Shown here: piece by piece, positions 8,680-17,489 of the stretch
Numbering within the stretch: the stretch's first letter is position 1
Layout: every line of letters starts with the position of its first letter
The notes under the pieces: model-generated
What the model was told of the DNA's origin: nothing
Databases searched by the model: none
What the model saw: only the letters and a program-made list of their open reading frames with translations
NCBI GenBank assembly: GCA_019359695.1
Contig: JAHHGV010000001.1
Coordinates: forward strand, 248,001-312,000
Reading direction: 5' to 3'
From: Brasilonema angustatum HA4187-MV1
GTDB taxonomy: Bacteria > Cyanobacteriota > Cyanobacteriia > Cyanobacteriales > Nostocaceae
DNA length: 64,000 nt
Program-made: the position numbers and the translations under genes

Positions 8680-9048
8680 ATGGTAGACGACTTTTTGCGG
8701 AAGGCAACGGATTTTTTGGGTGGTCGGTCAAACGAAGATGATCGCGACGTTCGCCCAGCAAGTGAAGACCCCTACGGCGACCCTGCTGACCAGGGCTACG
8801 GTAACGCCATCCCAGCTAGCCAAGACCCCTATGGCGACCCTGCTGACCAGGGCTACGGTAACGCCATCCCAGCTAGCCAAGACCCCTATGGCGACCCTGC
8901 TGATAACTACGGCCAGTTTGGCGAGGTCCGCCCAGCAAGTGAAGATCCCTACGGTGACCCTGCTGACCAGGGCTACGGCCAGTTTGGCGAGGTCCGCCCA
9001 GCAAGTGAAGACCCCTATGGCGATCCTGCTGATGAAGGTTACCGTTAA
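8680..9048 (+). CDS. Tandem-repeat protein (PASxDPYGDPAD repeats)
   Basis: The 122-residue product starts with an amphipathic segment, MVDDFLRKATDFLGG, and then consists of five near-identical units with core PAS(E/Q)DPYGDPAD, spaced by QGYGNAI or NYGQFGEVR-type linkers. The composition is acidic, rich in Gly, Pro and Tyr, and without hydrophobic core, so it is probably disordered. There is no signal peptide. A strong ribosome-binding site (AAGGAG, 7 bp before the ATG) argues that it is expressed. The DNA repeats are nearly identical, which also opens a shadow frame at 8720-9073. I do not recognise a function. Regularly spaced Asp-Pro-Tyr motifs could bind metal or a partner, but that is speculation. 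Confidence 0.75.
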   Translation: MVDDFLRKATDFLGGRSNEDDRDVRPASEDPYGDPADQGYGNAIPASQDPYGDPADQGYGNAIPASQDPYGDPADNYGQFGEVRPASEDPYGDPADQGYGQFGEVRPASEDPYGDPADEGYR

Positions 9049-9120
9049 CGCGGAAATAACAAATCTCTGCTGATAACCAAAACTAGGGGTCTAAGGGCAA
9101 CGCCAAGGTGAGCGCGAGCG

Positions 9121-9245
9121 CCGAACGGTGTAGGGGAGCGACAAAAACATGCGCTTTTTTGTACACGCTAACCTAGAGCCATTTGGGTTCAAGCCCTTAC
9201 TAATTAATTTCCCCTACACCCCTTACACCTCTTTTTCTTGATTCC
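9121..9245. repeat. TGTAGGGG / CCCCTACA simple-sequence repeats
   Basis: The gap after the repeat protein contains GGTGTAGGGGAG (about 9127) and the opposite-strand CCCCTACACCCCTTACACC (about 9211-9229). The same words recur in many other gaps of this window (near 50, 6253, 37340, 37650, 47139, 47225 and 47408). Confidence 0.5.
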
Positions 9246-9286
9246 GCCTCTCCCCTTTCGGGGAGAATAAGGACAGGAGTTTGTTA

Positions 9287-10267
9287 TTACCGACTCACAG
9301 CAGCGAAAATTTCCTGTGCTCGGGTAATATTCTTGCGTACTTCATGCGCACAAGTATGTAAAGCGTTTATTTCTGCATCGGTAAGTTTTAATTCCATTAT
9401 TTCCTCAATTCCGCTAGAACCTAAGCGACAGGGAACACCAGTAAAAATATCGTTTAAACTGTATTCACCCTGAAGATACGCTGCCACTGGCAACAGGCGT
9501 GACTGATTTAGCAATATTGATTCCACCATCACGCAGGTAGAAGAGGCAGGAGTATAAAAAGCACTACCTGTCTGCATTAGTTCTACAATTTCTGCACCAC
9601 CGTTACGTGTACGTTGTACCAATCGCTCAATTGTGGCTGCATCCAGCAGTTCTGTAATCGGAATACCGTTAACAGTAGCATAACGCGGCAAGGGCACCAT
9701 TAAATCTCCGTGACTGCCCAGCACCATTGCTTTAACATCAAGGGAACAAACCCCTAGTTCCATCGCAATAAAGGTTTCAAAGCGTGCTGAGTCTAACACA
9801 CCAGCCATACCCATAATATGATCGCGTGGCAGTCCAGTTGCTTGCCATGCTAAATAAGTCATCACATCCAAGGGATTTGTGACAACTATGTATATGGCGT
9901 CGGGAGAATAACTGATTGATTTGTTTGCGGCTTCCATCACAATTTTTGCATTCGTCAAAAGCAAATCATCCCGAGTCATGCCCGGTTTGCGAGGAAAACC
10001 TGCTGTAATGACCACGATATCAGAACCACATGTCTCAGCGTAGTCAGTTGTACCGATAATCCGACGATTGTGCAGTTCAATTCCCCTTGCCTCCATCAAA
10101 TCTAGTGCCAGTCCTCGGGGCATACCCTCAACAACATCAAGCAACACGACATCTGCCAGATTTTTTTCAGCAATGCGCTGGGCTAAGGTACTACCAACTC
10201 TACCAGCACCGATAACGGTGACACGGGGTGAATGGCGCTTAATTTGGGAGAAAGGGGAATAGCTCAT
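9287..10267 (-). CDS. mdh: Malate dehydrogenase (LDH-like family)
   Basis: This cytosolic NAD-dependent enzyme interconverts malate and oxaloacetate. The Rossmann motif VTVIGAGRVGSTLAQ sits near the N-terminus. The active-site loop GFPRKPGMTRDDLL carries the Arg that selects dicarboxylic substrates (malate rather than lactate). The region VVTNPLDVMTYLAWQATGLP and the catalytic GSHGDLMVPLPRYATV (catalytic His) are intact. I chose ATG 10267 (MSYSPFSQ, 326 aa) because the longer frame begins at a TTG inside the end of ndhO. Only 19 bp separate it from ndhO upstream, so the two are probably co-transcribed. Confidence 0.93.
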   Translation of the reverse strand: MSYSPFSQIKRHSPRVTVIGAGRVGSTLAQRIAEKNLADVVLLDVVEGMPRGLALDLMEARGIELHNRRIIGTTDYAETCGSDIVVITAGFPRKPGMTRDDLLLTNAKIVMEAANKSISYSPDAIYIVVTNPLDVMTYLAWQATGLPRDHIMGMAGVLDSARFETFIAMELGVCSLDVKAMVLGSHGDLMVPLPRYATVNGIPITELLDAATIERLVQRTRNGGAEIVELMQTGSAFYTPASSTCVMVESILLNQSRLLPVAAYLQGEYSLNDIFTGVPCRLGSSGIEEIMELKLTDAEINALHTCAHEVRKNITRAQEIFAAVSR

Positions 10268-10286
10268 ATTTGCTAATGGTTGAGTG

Positions 10287-10502
10287 TTATTTAAATTCTT
10301 CAAGTTGATCTAGACGTAACCAAATATTTGGAGTTGGCACTTTCCCAAACTTCACAAGGGCATAGTCACCTTTGATATCTACGACTTCACCCTTGGTTTC
10401 AAACAGATAGGAAGGAAAACGAGAATCACTAGCTTGTGCTTCTAGACTGTTTTCCAGCTTTTCGCGGACAGCACGAACCATATTTCCTCTTTTTACAGCC
10501 AT
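10287..10502 (-). CDS. ndhO: NAD(P)H-quinone oxidoreductase subunit O
   Basis: This 71-residue protein matches NdhO, a small peripheral subunit specific to the cyanobacterial and chloroplast NDH-1 complex at the thylakoid membrane. NDH-1 takes part in cyclic electron flow and respiration. Recognisable blocks are [39 protein letters not shown] and the end [13 protein letters not shown]. The length is as in the family. The gene directly precedes mdh on the same strand. Confidence 0.95.
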   Translation of the reverse strand: MAVKRGNMVRAVREKLENSLEAQASDSRFPSYLFETKGEVVDIKGDYALVKFGKVPTPNIWLRLDQLEEFK

Positions 10503-10899
10503 GAGTTTCCCTCGTGAGTGTGTAAATTGTTTTCTTCAGGATTGTAGCTCGCAGGAAGTCTTTGTAGAGCCAAGAGTTATCTTTTCCCTATTTGTGTTGG
10601 GATATGTCTTTTACATTTTTTGCGTAGATATTCAGTTAGTTTTATGGCTGCTATGTTTAGATTCCTGAAACTTCCTACTGGTAGGAGCTTATTCAGAATC
10701 CAAAATTGCAACCGCATATGCACGCGGATGTACGCAAATAGTTTCTAGATAATTTTCTAGATAATTGTCTGCCCTCATCTGCGTTTATTCAAAATTTCGA
10801 ATCTAAAATCAAAATTGTATCAGAATAATACATTAATTTTTATACATTAGTATTTTCTATATTTAGTTGTAACTTTTTTCACTTTTTCTTTTATATTGC
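10503..10899. other. Non-coding stretch between mutM and ndhO
   Basis: About 400 bp of AT-rich DNA without a plausible gene. It should contain the promoter of the ndhO-mdh pair. A short direct duplication TTTCTAGATAATT occurs at about 10741-10765. Nothing else was recognised. Confidence 0.5.
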
Positions 10900-11751
10900 T
10901 TATCGTTGGCAGTGAACACAATAGTGGCTGGAACGCCCAGCTATCCGAATCCGTTGAATTGCTGTACCACAAACTCGACAGGGTTCTCCAGCACGGTTGT
11001 AAACCCAGGCAACACCACCGTAGTTACCGTTGACTCCCTTGACATTTAGGAAATTACTGAACGTAGTACCACCAGCTTCAATACTGGCTTTTAACACTTG
11101 AATGATCGAAGAGTGCAAACGCTCAATTTGCTCTGGTTGCAAATCTGTACATAAAGTTTGTGGCAAAACTCCACTCATAAATAGCGCTTCATCAGCATAG
11201 ATATTACCTAAACCCGCCACTACTGACTGATCTAGAAGTGCTGTCTTTATCGAACGGCGGCGGTTTCGCAATTTGAGTGCCAAATATTCAACAGTAAATT
11301 CCGGTGAAAAAGGGTCAACTGCTAGTTTTCCCAAACCTGTGATAATACTTTCCGGTGCAACTGTTGGAGGTACCCACCAGATTTGACCAAAGGTACGCTG
11401 ATCTACAAAGCGTAATTCGCGTTCATCTCCAAAAAATAATCTGACTCGTGTGTGCTTGGGTAACGGATCGTCTCGATCTAACCACAGAAGTTGACCTGTC
11501 ATTCGCAGATGAACCCCCAGCCAACCAGCTGACAAATTAGGGTCAGACAAGGAGAGTTCTGCCAGCAGATATTTGCCGCGCCGATGCCAAGTTACGATGA
11601 AACTCTCTTTAATTCCAATGAAAAACTCTTCTACAGAAAACGGGTGGGCAAGCGTGCGATGAAGCAGCACTTGGACACCCGTTATTTTTTGGTTAAGGGT
11701 CAATTGATTCAGACCCCGCCGGACTGTTTCAACCTCAGGCAGTTCAGGCAT
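10900..11751 (-). CDS. mutM: Formamidopyrimidine-DNA glycosylase
   Basis: This base-excision repair enzyme removes 8-oxoguanine and nicks the abasic site. The start is set at ATG 11751 because the mature N-terminus must expose the catalytic Pro: MPELPEVETVRRG gives Pro2 and Glu3. The longer frame to 11889 would bury this Pro and is rejected. Other signatures are the Lys-loop region (LLHRTLAHPF), HLRMTGQL, the H2TH region (DQSVVAGLGNIYADEALF) and a C-terminal zinc finger with CRVC and CVHC pairs. The length of 283 aa is normal. The gene is monocistronic here, with psaE upstream on the same strand. Confidence 0.96.
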   Translation of the reverse strand: MPELPEVETVRRGLNQLTLNQKITGVQVLLHRTLAHPFSVEEFFIGIKESFIVTWHRRGKYLLAELSLSDPNLSAGWLGVHLRMTGQLLWLDRDDPLPKHTRVRLFFGDERELRFVDQRTFGQIWWVPPTVAPESIITGLGKLAVDPFSPEFTVEYLALKLRNRRRSIKTALLDQSVVAGLGNIYADEALFMSGVLPQTLCTDLQPEQIERLHSSIIQVLKASIEAGGTTFSNFLNVKGVNGNYGGVAWVYNRAGEPCRVCGTAIQRIRIAGRSSHYCVHCQR

Positions 11752-11992
11752 CTTGTTTGAAAGACAGCAATATAAGGGGAATAGGGGGAACAGCATAACT
11801 GATGCAGCAAGGCTATAGAAGGGGAGCCATTGCGAACAAAGCGCTTCGGCTCTCCTTTGTTCACTTGCGTCTGGTAGAGGAGATAACAACTGGCGTGCTA
11901 CTCCTGTAGCTCAAACAGATGGGGTGAGTGGGGAAGCAACAGAAGTTTCCTCCCTTTGTCACTCCCTTTGCTGTTTCCCTTTGTCTTCTACC

Positions 11993-12205
11993 TTACTTCT
12001 TCGCTTTTGCTTTTGGAGCTTCAACCTCTAAGAGTTCTGCCTGAGCAAAGTTATTAGTGTTGACGCCAGCATAGTTTACTTTTTCAAAACGGACAATGAC
12101 TGGGTATTTAATACCGCTTTGGTCAACAGACGCCACGGTTCCTACATCTTGATACCAGTAGGATTCCCGGCGGAGAATACGCACTTTAGAACCACGTTGA
12201 ACCAT
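11993..12205 (-). CDS. psaE: Photosystem I reaction centre subunit IV
   Basis: This 70-residue stromal-side photosystem I subunit has an SH3-like fold. It helps ferredoxin docking and cyclic electron flow. The sequence begins [20 protein letters not shown], continues with [24 protein letters not shown] (split here as two blocks, [10 protein letters not shown] and [14 protein letters not shown]) and ends in a Lys/Ala tail (EAPKAKAKK), all typical of PsaE. The gene stands alone, well separated from psaF-psaJ-psaL, as is usual. A GGGAAGAAAC ribosome-binding region precedes the ATG. Confidence 0.97.
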   Translation of the reverse strand: MVQRGSKVRILRRESYWYQDVGTVASVDQSGIKYPVIVRFEKVNYAGVNTNNFAQAELLEVEAPKAKAKK

Positions 12206-12604
12206 GAGTTTCTTCCCTTTAAGTTATAAATTGCCAATACACAAGGCTAATTGATTTCACTCTACAACCAGGAGGGCTCACCAAGAAGCTTTGTTAAGTT
12301 ATTTATCTTGCCAAGGGTTCTTTAAGACATTACAGTGGTGATTCTGGGAGAAACTTGTACGATCAATTTTCGTCCTCTGGGGTAAATAGGGAGTAAGTTA
12401 CAGGGTCAAAAAAAGTTATCGGGTGTGGGGAATAGGTTACAGGAAAAGGTTACAAAGCATAGCTGATAAAGGTTTTTGACTCTCACCTACCACTTGTTAC
12501 CTAATTCTTTATTATTTTTATTCCACAAAAGTATGAAATAAACCTTGACAAAGTTCTTGAGATCGCATAATTTCATTGGTCGCAAGTACTTGTTTGGGAG
12601 GTTC
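12206..12604. other. Non-coding stretch upstream of psaE
   Basis: About 400 bp between psaE and the fibrillin gene (both minus strand) contains no credible ORF. It should hold the psaE promoter and leader. I could not assign elements with confidence. Confidence 0.5.
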
Positions 12605-13189
12605 TTATGCTTTAGTCAAAACAAACACGCTCCCCTCATTACCTCTACCAATACGCAAATTGTCATCTATGTAGGTGATATCCAGCCAGCCTTGCTGTTT
12701 GTCGCTGTTTAAAGAAAAATCAATTGCGGTGAGTTTTTTGCCAAGTTCAATTTGTTCGACCAAACTCTCAGGTGAGGTGTATCCTATTAACCGTTGTAAA
12801 CCGATAACAGACCGCTCAAATTTCACGTTGACGCGCCGATATGAAACTGGCTCAAATTTTGCAGCAACGCTGACTATGCCTTCAAAAAAAGGCAAGCCAT
12901 AAGTTTCAGCTATATTGTAAATGCTGTTAGTTTCTACGCGAATATACTGATAAATTTGACCGAGCTTGTACAATGGTAAATTATCAATATTTAGTAGAGC
13001 TTTGCTTGTGGTATATATTAATCGCCAGTTGCCATTGAGCAAGTGTGTTGCTTCAACTGGGGAAGATGTAGGATTTACATCTTCTAAATTTGTAATGGCT
13101 ATTAATATAGCCTGTTTATCTTGCTCAGTTGCAAGTAGTCCCCGATTTTTCCCAGCAATTGCTTCTAAAAGGGAAGCTTTTCTTAGCAT
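12605..13189 (-). CDS. PAP/fibrillin-family protein (plastid-lipid-associated type)
   Basis: The 194-residue protein matches the cyanobacterial fibrillin family, lipocalin-like proteins linked to thylakoids, lipid droplets and photoprotection. Signatures are LLNGNWRLIYTTSKALLNI near residues 49-67, the mid block YGLPFFEGIVSVAAKFEPVS and the C-terminal LDITYIDDNLRIGRGNEGSV ending FVLTK. There is no signal peptide, so it is probably peripheral to membranes. It is divergent from the DUF3134 gene across about 225 bp. Confidence 0.88.
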   Translation of the reverse strand: MLRKASLLEAIAGKNRGLLATEQDKQAILIAITNLEDVNPTSSPVEATHLLNGNWRLIYTTSKALLNIDNLPLYKLGQIYQYIRVETNSIYNIAETYGLPFFEGIVSVAAKFEPVSYRRVNVKFERSVIGLQRLIGYTSPESLVEQIELGKKLTAIDFSLNSDKQQGWLDITYIDDNLRIGRGNEGSVFVLTKA

Positions 13190-13415
13190 TGTTTTTCACC
13201 TCAAAAAACATCGTTCACTTCAGAAAATATTGATTAACTATGTATAGTGTCATACCGATAAATAGTAGGGTTTCACGTTTTCCAGTATCAATCATAAATA
13301 AAATTTTTTTTGTCGGATTTTTAAGCTAAGAGTTGAATTAACAAGTAAATAGTGCGGTATCAAGTGATAGACTCTTAGTGTCTAGTTACCTTCTCCTTAT
13401 ATTGTCTTCGTTGAT

Positions 13416-13655
13416 ATGCTAAATTCTCCGTTGCGTGAAGTACCCCGAAACCAGCGGGCGTCTGTTATTCCATTAAAGCAAGAGTCCTCGCTCTTGGACT
13501 GGTTACAATCAAGTGGTCGTCTCATAGCCCGTGATGTTCACGAGCAGGATTTTCAAGATGACGAAGAAGAGATAACAGAGTTTTTGAGTACTGAGGACGG
13601 GATTGGCGAATATGACTTTGATGATGACGATGATTCGGCTCCAGATGAGGAGTAA
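13416..13655 (+). CDS. DUF3134-family small acidic protein
   Basis: The 79-residue protein is conserved in cyanobacteria without a known function. The N-terminal half (LREVPRNQRASVIPLKQESS and LLDWLQSSGRLIARD) is the family core. The C-terminus is extremely acidic (EYDFDDDDDSAPDEE). It is probably cytosolic. It lies 82 bp before mraY on the same strand. Confidence 0.8.
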   Translation: MLNSPLREVPRNQRASVIPLKQESSLLDWLQSSGRLIARDVHEQDFQDDEEEITEFLSTEDGIGEYDFDDDDDSAPDEE

Positions 13656-13737
13656 ATAATCTGGGCTGAAGGTATATTACTGGCACAACTCGTCCCTATT
13701 GTTTAGTTTTGCAAGTGTGGAGTGAAGGGAAGTTTCC

Positions 13738-14838
13738 GTGGACGCAAAATTATCTCCTAACCAAGGGTTAAACATCATAAATGGCATAGGTCTGGTCTCT
13801 CTACTGGGTGTAGGTCTGGGTGTATCAGCACTAGTGTTAGATGGAATAGCGAATAGATTGCCTTGGCAAGGTATGTCGTTAACCTTGCCGTTTTTGTTCT
13901 GTGCACTCGCTTCAGCCGCCGTCGGTTTTTGGGTAGTACCGCTACTACAAGCACTGAAAACGGGTCAAATCATCCGTGAGGATGGTCCGGTGGCTCATCT
14001 GAAAAAAGCAGGTACACCAACGATGGGGGGCATATTCTTTGTTCCTGTGGCAGTGGTCACTGCCTGTGTGTGGTCTAACTTTACAACAGAGGTACTCGCA
14101 GTTTCTGCTTTGACCTTAAGCTACGGATTGATTGGCTGGATAGATGACTGGCAAATTCTGCGCCGCAAGTCTAATAAAGGTATATCTCCCCGGATGAAAC
14201 TAGCTTTGCAAATCGGTTTTGCACTAGCGTTCTGTCTGTGGCTCATTTTTACTCAACCTTTTGATATTACAAATATTGCTTTGCCTTTGGGTTTTTCTCT
14301 ACCCTTAGGATTACTATTTTGGCCTTTAGCGGGCTTTGTACTGGTGGCAGAAAGTAATGCCACGAACCTGACTGATGGTATTGATGGTTTGGCAGCAGGA
14401 ACGGTGGCGATCGCACTGCTAGCATTGGGTGCCCTTAGCGCTCCCTCCTCAACTGGATTGATGATTTTCTGCGCTTGTATGAGTGGCAGTTGTATAGGGT
14501 TTTTGGCTCATAACCGTAACCCAGCGCGTGTTTTTATGGGTGATACTGGCTCCTTGGCTTTAGGAGGCGCTTTGGCTGCAGTGGGCTTGCTGACTAACAG
14601 TTTAGTCGCACTGTTCATTCTCAGCGGAATCTTCTTCGTGGAAACCCTTTCGGTAATGGCGCAGGTTAGCTACTACAAAGCTACCAAAGGTTCTGATGGC
14701 AAAGGCAAGCGCTTATTCAAGATGGCACCATTACACCATCACCTGGAACTCTCTGGTTGGTCAGAACTGCAAGTTGTTGCGGTCTTCTACATAGTTTGCG
14801 CTATTTTGGCTGTCATCAGCCTGACGATTAGTCTGTGA
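13738..14838 (+). CDS. mraY: Phospho-N-acetylmuramoyl-pentapeptide transferase
   Basis: MraY forms lipid I from UDP-MurNAc-pentapeptide and undecaprenyl phosphate at the inner membrane. The 366-residue protein has about ten hydrophobic segments. Motifs seen are EDGPVAHLKKAGTPTMGG, the Asp pair in LIGWIDDWQIL, NATNLTDGIDGLAAG, GDTGSLALGG and the family-specific MAPLHHHLELSGWSE. The start is GTG, and the N-terminus before the first helix is longer than in E. coli. It is not in a dcw cluster here. A hairpin with a T-run follows at 14871. Confidence 0.97.
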   Translation: MDAKLSPNQGLNIINGIGLVSLLGVGLGVSALVLDGIANRLPWQGMSLTLPFLFCALASAAVGFWVVPLLQALKTGQIIREDGPVAHLKKAGTPTMGGIFFVPVAVVTACVWSNFTTEVLAVSALTLSYGLIGWIDDWQILRRKSNKGISPRMKLALQIGFALAFCLWLIFTQPFDITNIALPLGFSLPLGLLFWPLAGFVLVAESNATNLTDGIDGLAAGTVAIALLALGALSAPSSTGLMIFCACMSGSCIGFLAHNRNPARVFMGDTGSLALGGALAAVGLLTNSLVALFILSGIFFVETLSVMAQVSYYKATKGSDGKGKRLFKMAPLHHHLELSGWSELQVVAVFYIVCAILAVISLTISL

Positions 14839-14870
14839 TGATTGCATAAATTACCGCAATCAAATATAAT

Positions 14871-14900
14871 ATCCTCCTCAACTAGAGGGGGTTATTTTTT
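14871..14900 (+). terminator. Rho-independent terminator after mraY
   Basis: The GC-containing hairpin CCTCCTC / GAGGGGG with a short loop is followed by TTATTTTTTATTT. It begins about 30 bp after the mraY stop and overlaps the end of the convergent moaB gene. Confidence 0.7.
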
Positions 14901-15402
14901 ATTTGTGCAACTGTCCAACTAGATGAACAAGTTCTGGCAAAATGAGTTTTTCCATTGCCAGTCGTACTGCATTACTAGAGCCTGGAAGGGAAAAGATGAG
15001 TTTGCGCTTGTACACACCAGCAACAGATCTAGATGTCATCGCTCGCGAACCAATTTCTTGATAACTTAAAAAGCGGAATAACTCACCAAACCCAGGCAGG
15101 GTTTTTTCTAGCAATTCTATAATTGTATCATATGTGTTATCTCTTGGTGCAATCCCTGTACCACCATTGAAAATCACGACATCCAGACTTGGATACTGAC
15201 TCAGTTGTTCTATTTGCTCTTGAATTTGGACAGGTTCATCCTTGACAATCGCGTAAGCTTCTATGGCATGATTGGCATTGCGGAGTAATTCTTGAATCAA
15301 CTGACCACTTTTATCAGTTTGTTTTGAGCGTGTGTCGCTAACAGTTACGATCGCGCAACTTACTGTTATGCCTGGGGTGTCTGGGTGAGGGATGTGCGTC
15401 AT
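14899..15402 (-). CDS. moaB: Molybdenum cofactor biosynthesis protein B (MoaB/Mog family)
   Basis: The 167-residue protein has the MoaB/Mog fold, which binds molybdopterin and takes part in its adenylylation or molybdate insertion. Motifs are VSDTRSKQTDKSGQLI, the core VVIFNGGTGIAPRDNTYDTI and GSRAMTSRSVAGVYKRKLIF, followed by SLPGSSNAVRLAMEKLILPE. The length is normal for MoaB. It is convergent with mraY and divergent from the ABC transporter gene. No other molybdenum genes are in the window. Confidence 0.92.
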   Translation of the reverse strand: MTHIPHPDTPGITVSCAIVTVSDTRSKQTDKSGQLIQELLRNANHAIEAYAIVKDEPVQIQEQIEQLSQYPSLDVVIFNGGTGIAPRDNTYDTIIELLEKTLPGFGELFRFLSYQEIGSRAMTSRSVAGVYKRKLIFSLPGSSNAVRLAMEKLILPELVHLVGQLHK

Positions 15403-15733
15403 AAGGAAACTATAGACTTTTTGTCATTGCTCATCTGTGCATTTTGTTGTGTTAGTTGTTAGTTATTGTTTTTTTACTAACCGCTAACTTGTAGTCCACT
15501 ACAGAGAGTATCACAGTTAAAGCTGTAAAAGTGCATTCATAATTTAATGTAGATTTGGTCAGATAATAAATTTTAGTATTTCTTCAAGAAGAATTGTTCT
15601 GTTTGAAGAGTTTGTCTCATTTTTGCAAACACCTGATTAATATAGAGTTTTAAGTTTGACATGAATTCTTCAAATTGGGGTAATGATCATGTTGGAGAAT
15701 GATAAACTGTTTACCTCAATAATTATCAATTTT

Positions 15734-17224
15734 ATGAAGAAAAGAAAAGTATGGTTCTTAACCGTCCTGTTTACACCAATACTAATGATTAGTCTGATCA
15801 CAGGTTCTAGTCATTCTTTAAAAGCAGCCTCATCTTTAGGCAAAGACACGCTCACGATGATTACTTCCCCAGATTATCCGCCTTATGAGTTTTATAATAC
15901 TGAAAAGGGTGACAGGCAAATTGTTGGTTTTGATGTAGATATAGCCAAAACTGTTGCTCAAGAACTAAGATTTAAACTCAAGATTGTGGAATCCGATTTT
16001 AATGGACTAATTCCAGCACTCCAAACAAATCGGGCTGATTTTGCTATGGCTGGGATGACTCCCACTCCAGAACGTAAGAAAAATATTGACTTTTCAATTA
16101 TTTATTACCAAGCAAAAGATACAATTGTCGCTCCCAAAAATAGCAACCTAAAACAGCCCCAAGATTTAGCTCTTAAAAAAGTTGGAGTACAACTAGGAAC
16201 TATCCAAGAGCAAAATGCTAAAAAAATTGCCCAAAAAGTTACAGGGATTCAGCTAAAGCAGCTCAATAAAGTAGCAGAAATTATTCAGGAAATTAAATCA
16301 GGGCGAATTGATGCAGCAATAGTTGAGGATGCTGTTGCTAAGGGATTCGTCCAAGCCAATCCAGAATTAAGTTTTAACGTTATTACCTCAGAAAAGGCGA
16401 GTGGATCGGCGATCGCTTTTCCTAAAGGTTCCTCTTTTGTAGAACCTTTTAATAAAGTCCTGCAACAAATGAAGGATAAAGGAGAATTAGAAAAATTAGC
16501 AACCAAATGGTTTTCCCAAACAACCTCAACCACTACCGTATCTTCATCTCCTTCTAAAGGCGGACTGAATTTAGACTTTTCTAGAATTATCCCAGATATT
16601 CCTTTTATCCTCAAAGGCATTCCTCTGACGTTGTTATTTACGCTGTTGTCAGTATTTCTAGGATTAATTTGGGGTACAGTTCTCTCTTTATGCAAAATTA
16701 CTGGTATTAAGCCCCTTGTCTGGCTTGCTAACGCCTATACCTCCGTATTTCGAGGCACACCTTTGTTGTTACAGTTAGCTTTGGTTTACTATGCGACACC
16801 CCAGCTGAGCGGGTATAATATTTCGGCTTTAGAAGCAGGGGTGCTAACTTTTACCCTTAACTCTGGGGCTTATATGTCGGAAACTATCCGGGGTGGAATT
16901 CAAGCTGTAGATAAAGGACAAGCTGAGGCGGCTATGTCTATGGGTATTCCTTACTCGTTGATGATGTGGGACATAATTTTGCCGCAAGCATTGAAGAATA
17001 TTCTACCAGCATTAGTAAATGAAACTATTGGATTATTGAAAGACTCAGCTTTGGTATCAACAATTGGTGTAGTGGAAATATTACGCAGTGCCCAAATTGT
17101 TGGTGCAAATAAATATATTTACTTTGAGCCTCTGCTGTTCGCGGGGTTAATTTACTATCTTTTAGTTATGGGTATGACTAAGAGTGCATCCGTTTTAGAA
17201 AACAGGTTAAAACAAAGCGAGTAA
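15734..17224 (+). CDS. Amino-acid ABC transporter: substrate-binding domain fused to permease
   Basis: The protein joins a type-3 periplasmic binding domain (about residues 35-260, with SPDYPPYEFYN and VGFDVDIAKTVAQELRFKL) to an HisM/GlnP-type permease (about 285-495). The permease carries the EAA loop QAEAAMSMGIPYSLMMWDII, which contacts the ATPase. Such fusions import polar or basic amino acids or glutamine in cyanobacteria (BgtB-like). I start at ATG 15734 (MKKRKVWFLTV), which gives a proper signal/anchor helix. The frame extends upstream to 15683. No ATPase gene is adjacent, so it must be encoded elsewhere. Confidence 0.88.
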   Translation: MKKRKVWFLTVLFTPILMISLITGSSHSLKAASSLGKDTLTMITSPDYPPYEFYNTEKGDRQIVGFDVDIAKTVAQELRFKLKIVESDFNGLIPALQTNRADFAMAGMTPTPERKKNIDFSIIYYQAKDTIVAPKNSNLKQPQDLALKKVGVQLGTIQEQNAKKIAQKVTGIQLKQLNKVAEIIQEIKSGRIDAAIVEDAVAKGFVQANPELSFNVITSEKASGSAIAFPKGSSFVEPFNKVLQQMKDKGELEKLATKWFSQTTSTTTVSSSPSKGGLNLDFSRIIPDIPFILKGIPLTLLFTLLSVFLGLIWGTVLSLCKITGIKPLVWLANAYTSVFRGTPLLLQLALVYYATPQLSGYNISALEAGVLTFTLNSGAYMSETIRGGIQAVDKGQAEAAMSMGIPYSLMMWDIILPQALKNILPALVNETIGLLKDSALVSTIGVVEILRSAQIVGANKYIYFEPLLFAGLIYYLLVMGMTKSASVLENRLKQSE

Positions 17225-17225
17225 A

Positions 17226-17455
17226 GTCAATCAATTTTGGATTTAGGATTTTAGATTTTGGATTAACTCCACCCTAAAAGTGCTCTGCTTGGAGCGGAGG
17301 GAAACGAAGCCTAGATTTTTAAATTTACAATTTTGGATTAATTGGGTCAATCAATTTTGGATTTAGGATTTTAGATTTTGGATTAATTCCATTTTAGAAA
17401 GACGGGGCTTATACCGAAAATCCCCAATCTCAAATCTAAAATTTAAAATCTAAAA
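17226..17455. repeat. Direct 41-bp duplication with an inverted partial copy
   Basis: An identical 41-bp AT-rich unit, beginning GTCAATCAATTTTGGATTTA, occurs at 17226-17266 and 17346-17386. A shorter similar piece lies at about 17315-17343, and an inverted counterpart (AATCTAAAATTTAAAATC) at about 17431-17450. The area lies between the transporter and the acetyltransferase genes. Confidence 0.7.
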
Positions 17456-17489
17456 TTGTTTCGGTCATAATTGGTATATTGGGTTGAGC

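Noticed and set aside
8760-9040. Possible CRISPR array in the tandem repeats
   Set aside because: Units are not separated by unique spacers and are in frame with a coding region, with no cas genes in the window.
8720-9073. Alternative-frame ORF through the repeat protein
   Set aside because: The near-identical repeats keep a second frame open. The translation is low complexity, and the frame at 8680 has the strong ribosome-binding site.
16285-16695. 136-aa minus-strand ORF
   Set aside because: Antisense to the ABC transporter gene, with no family-like features.
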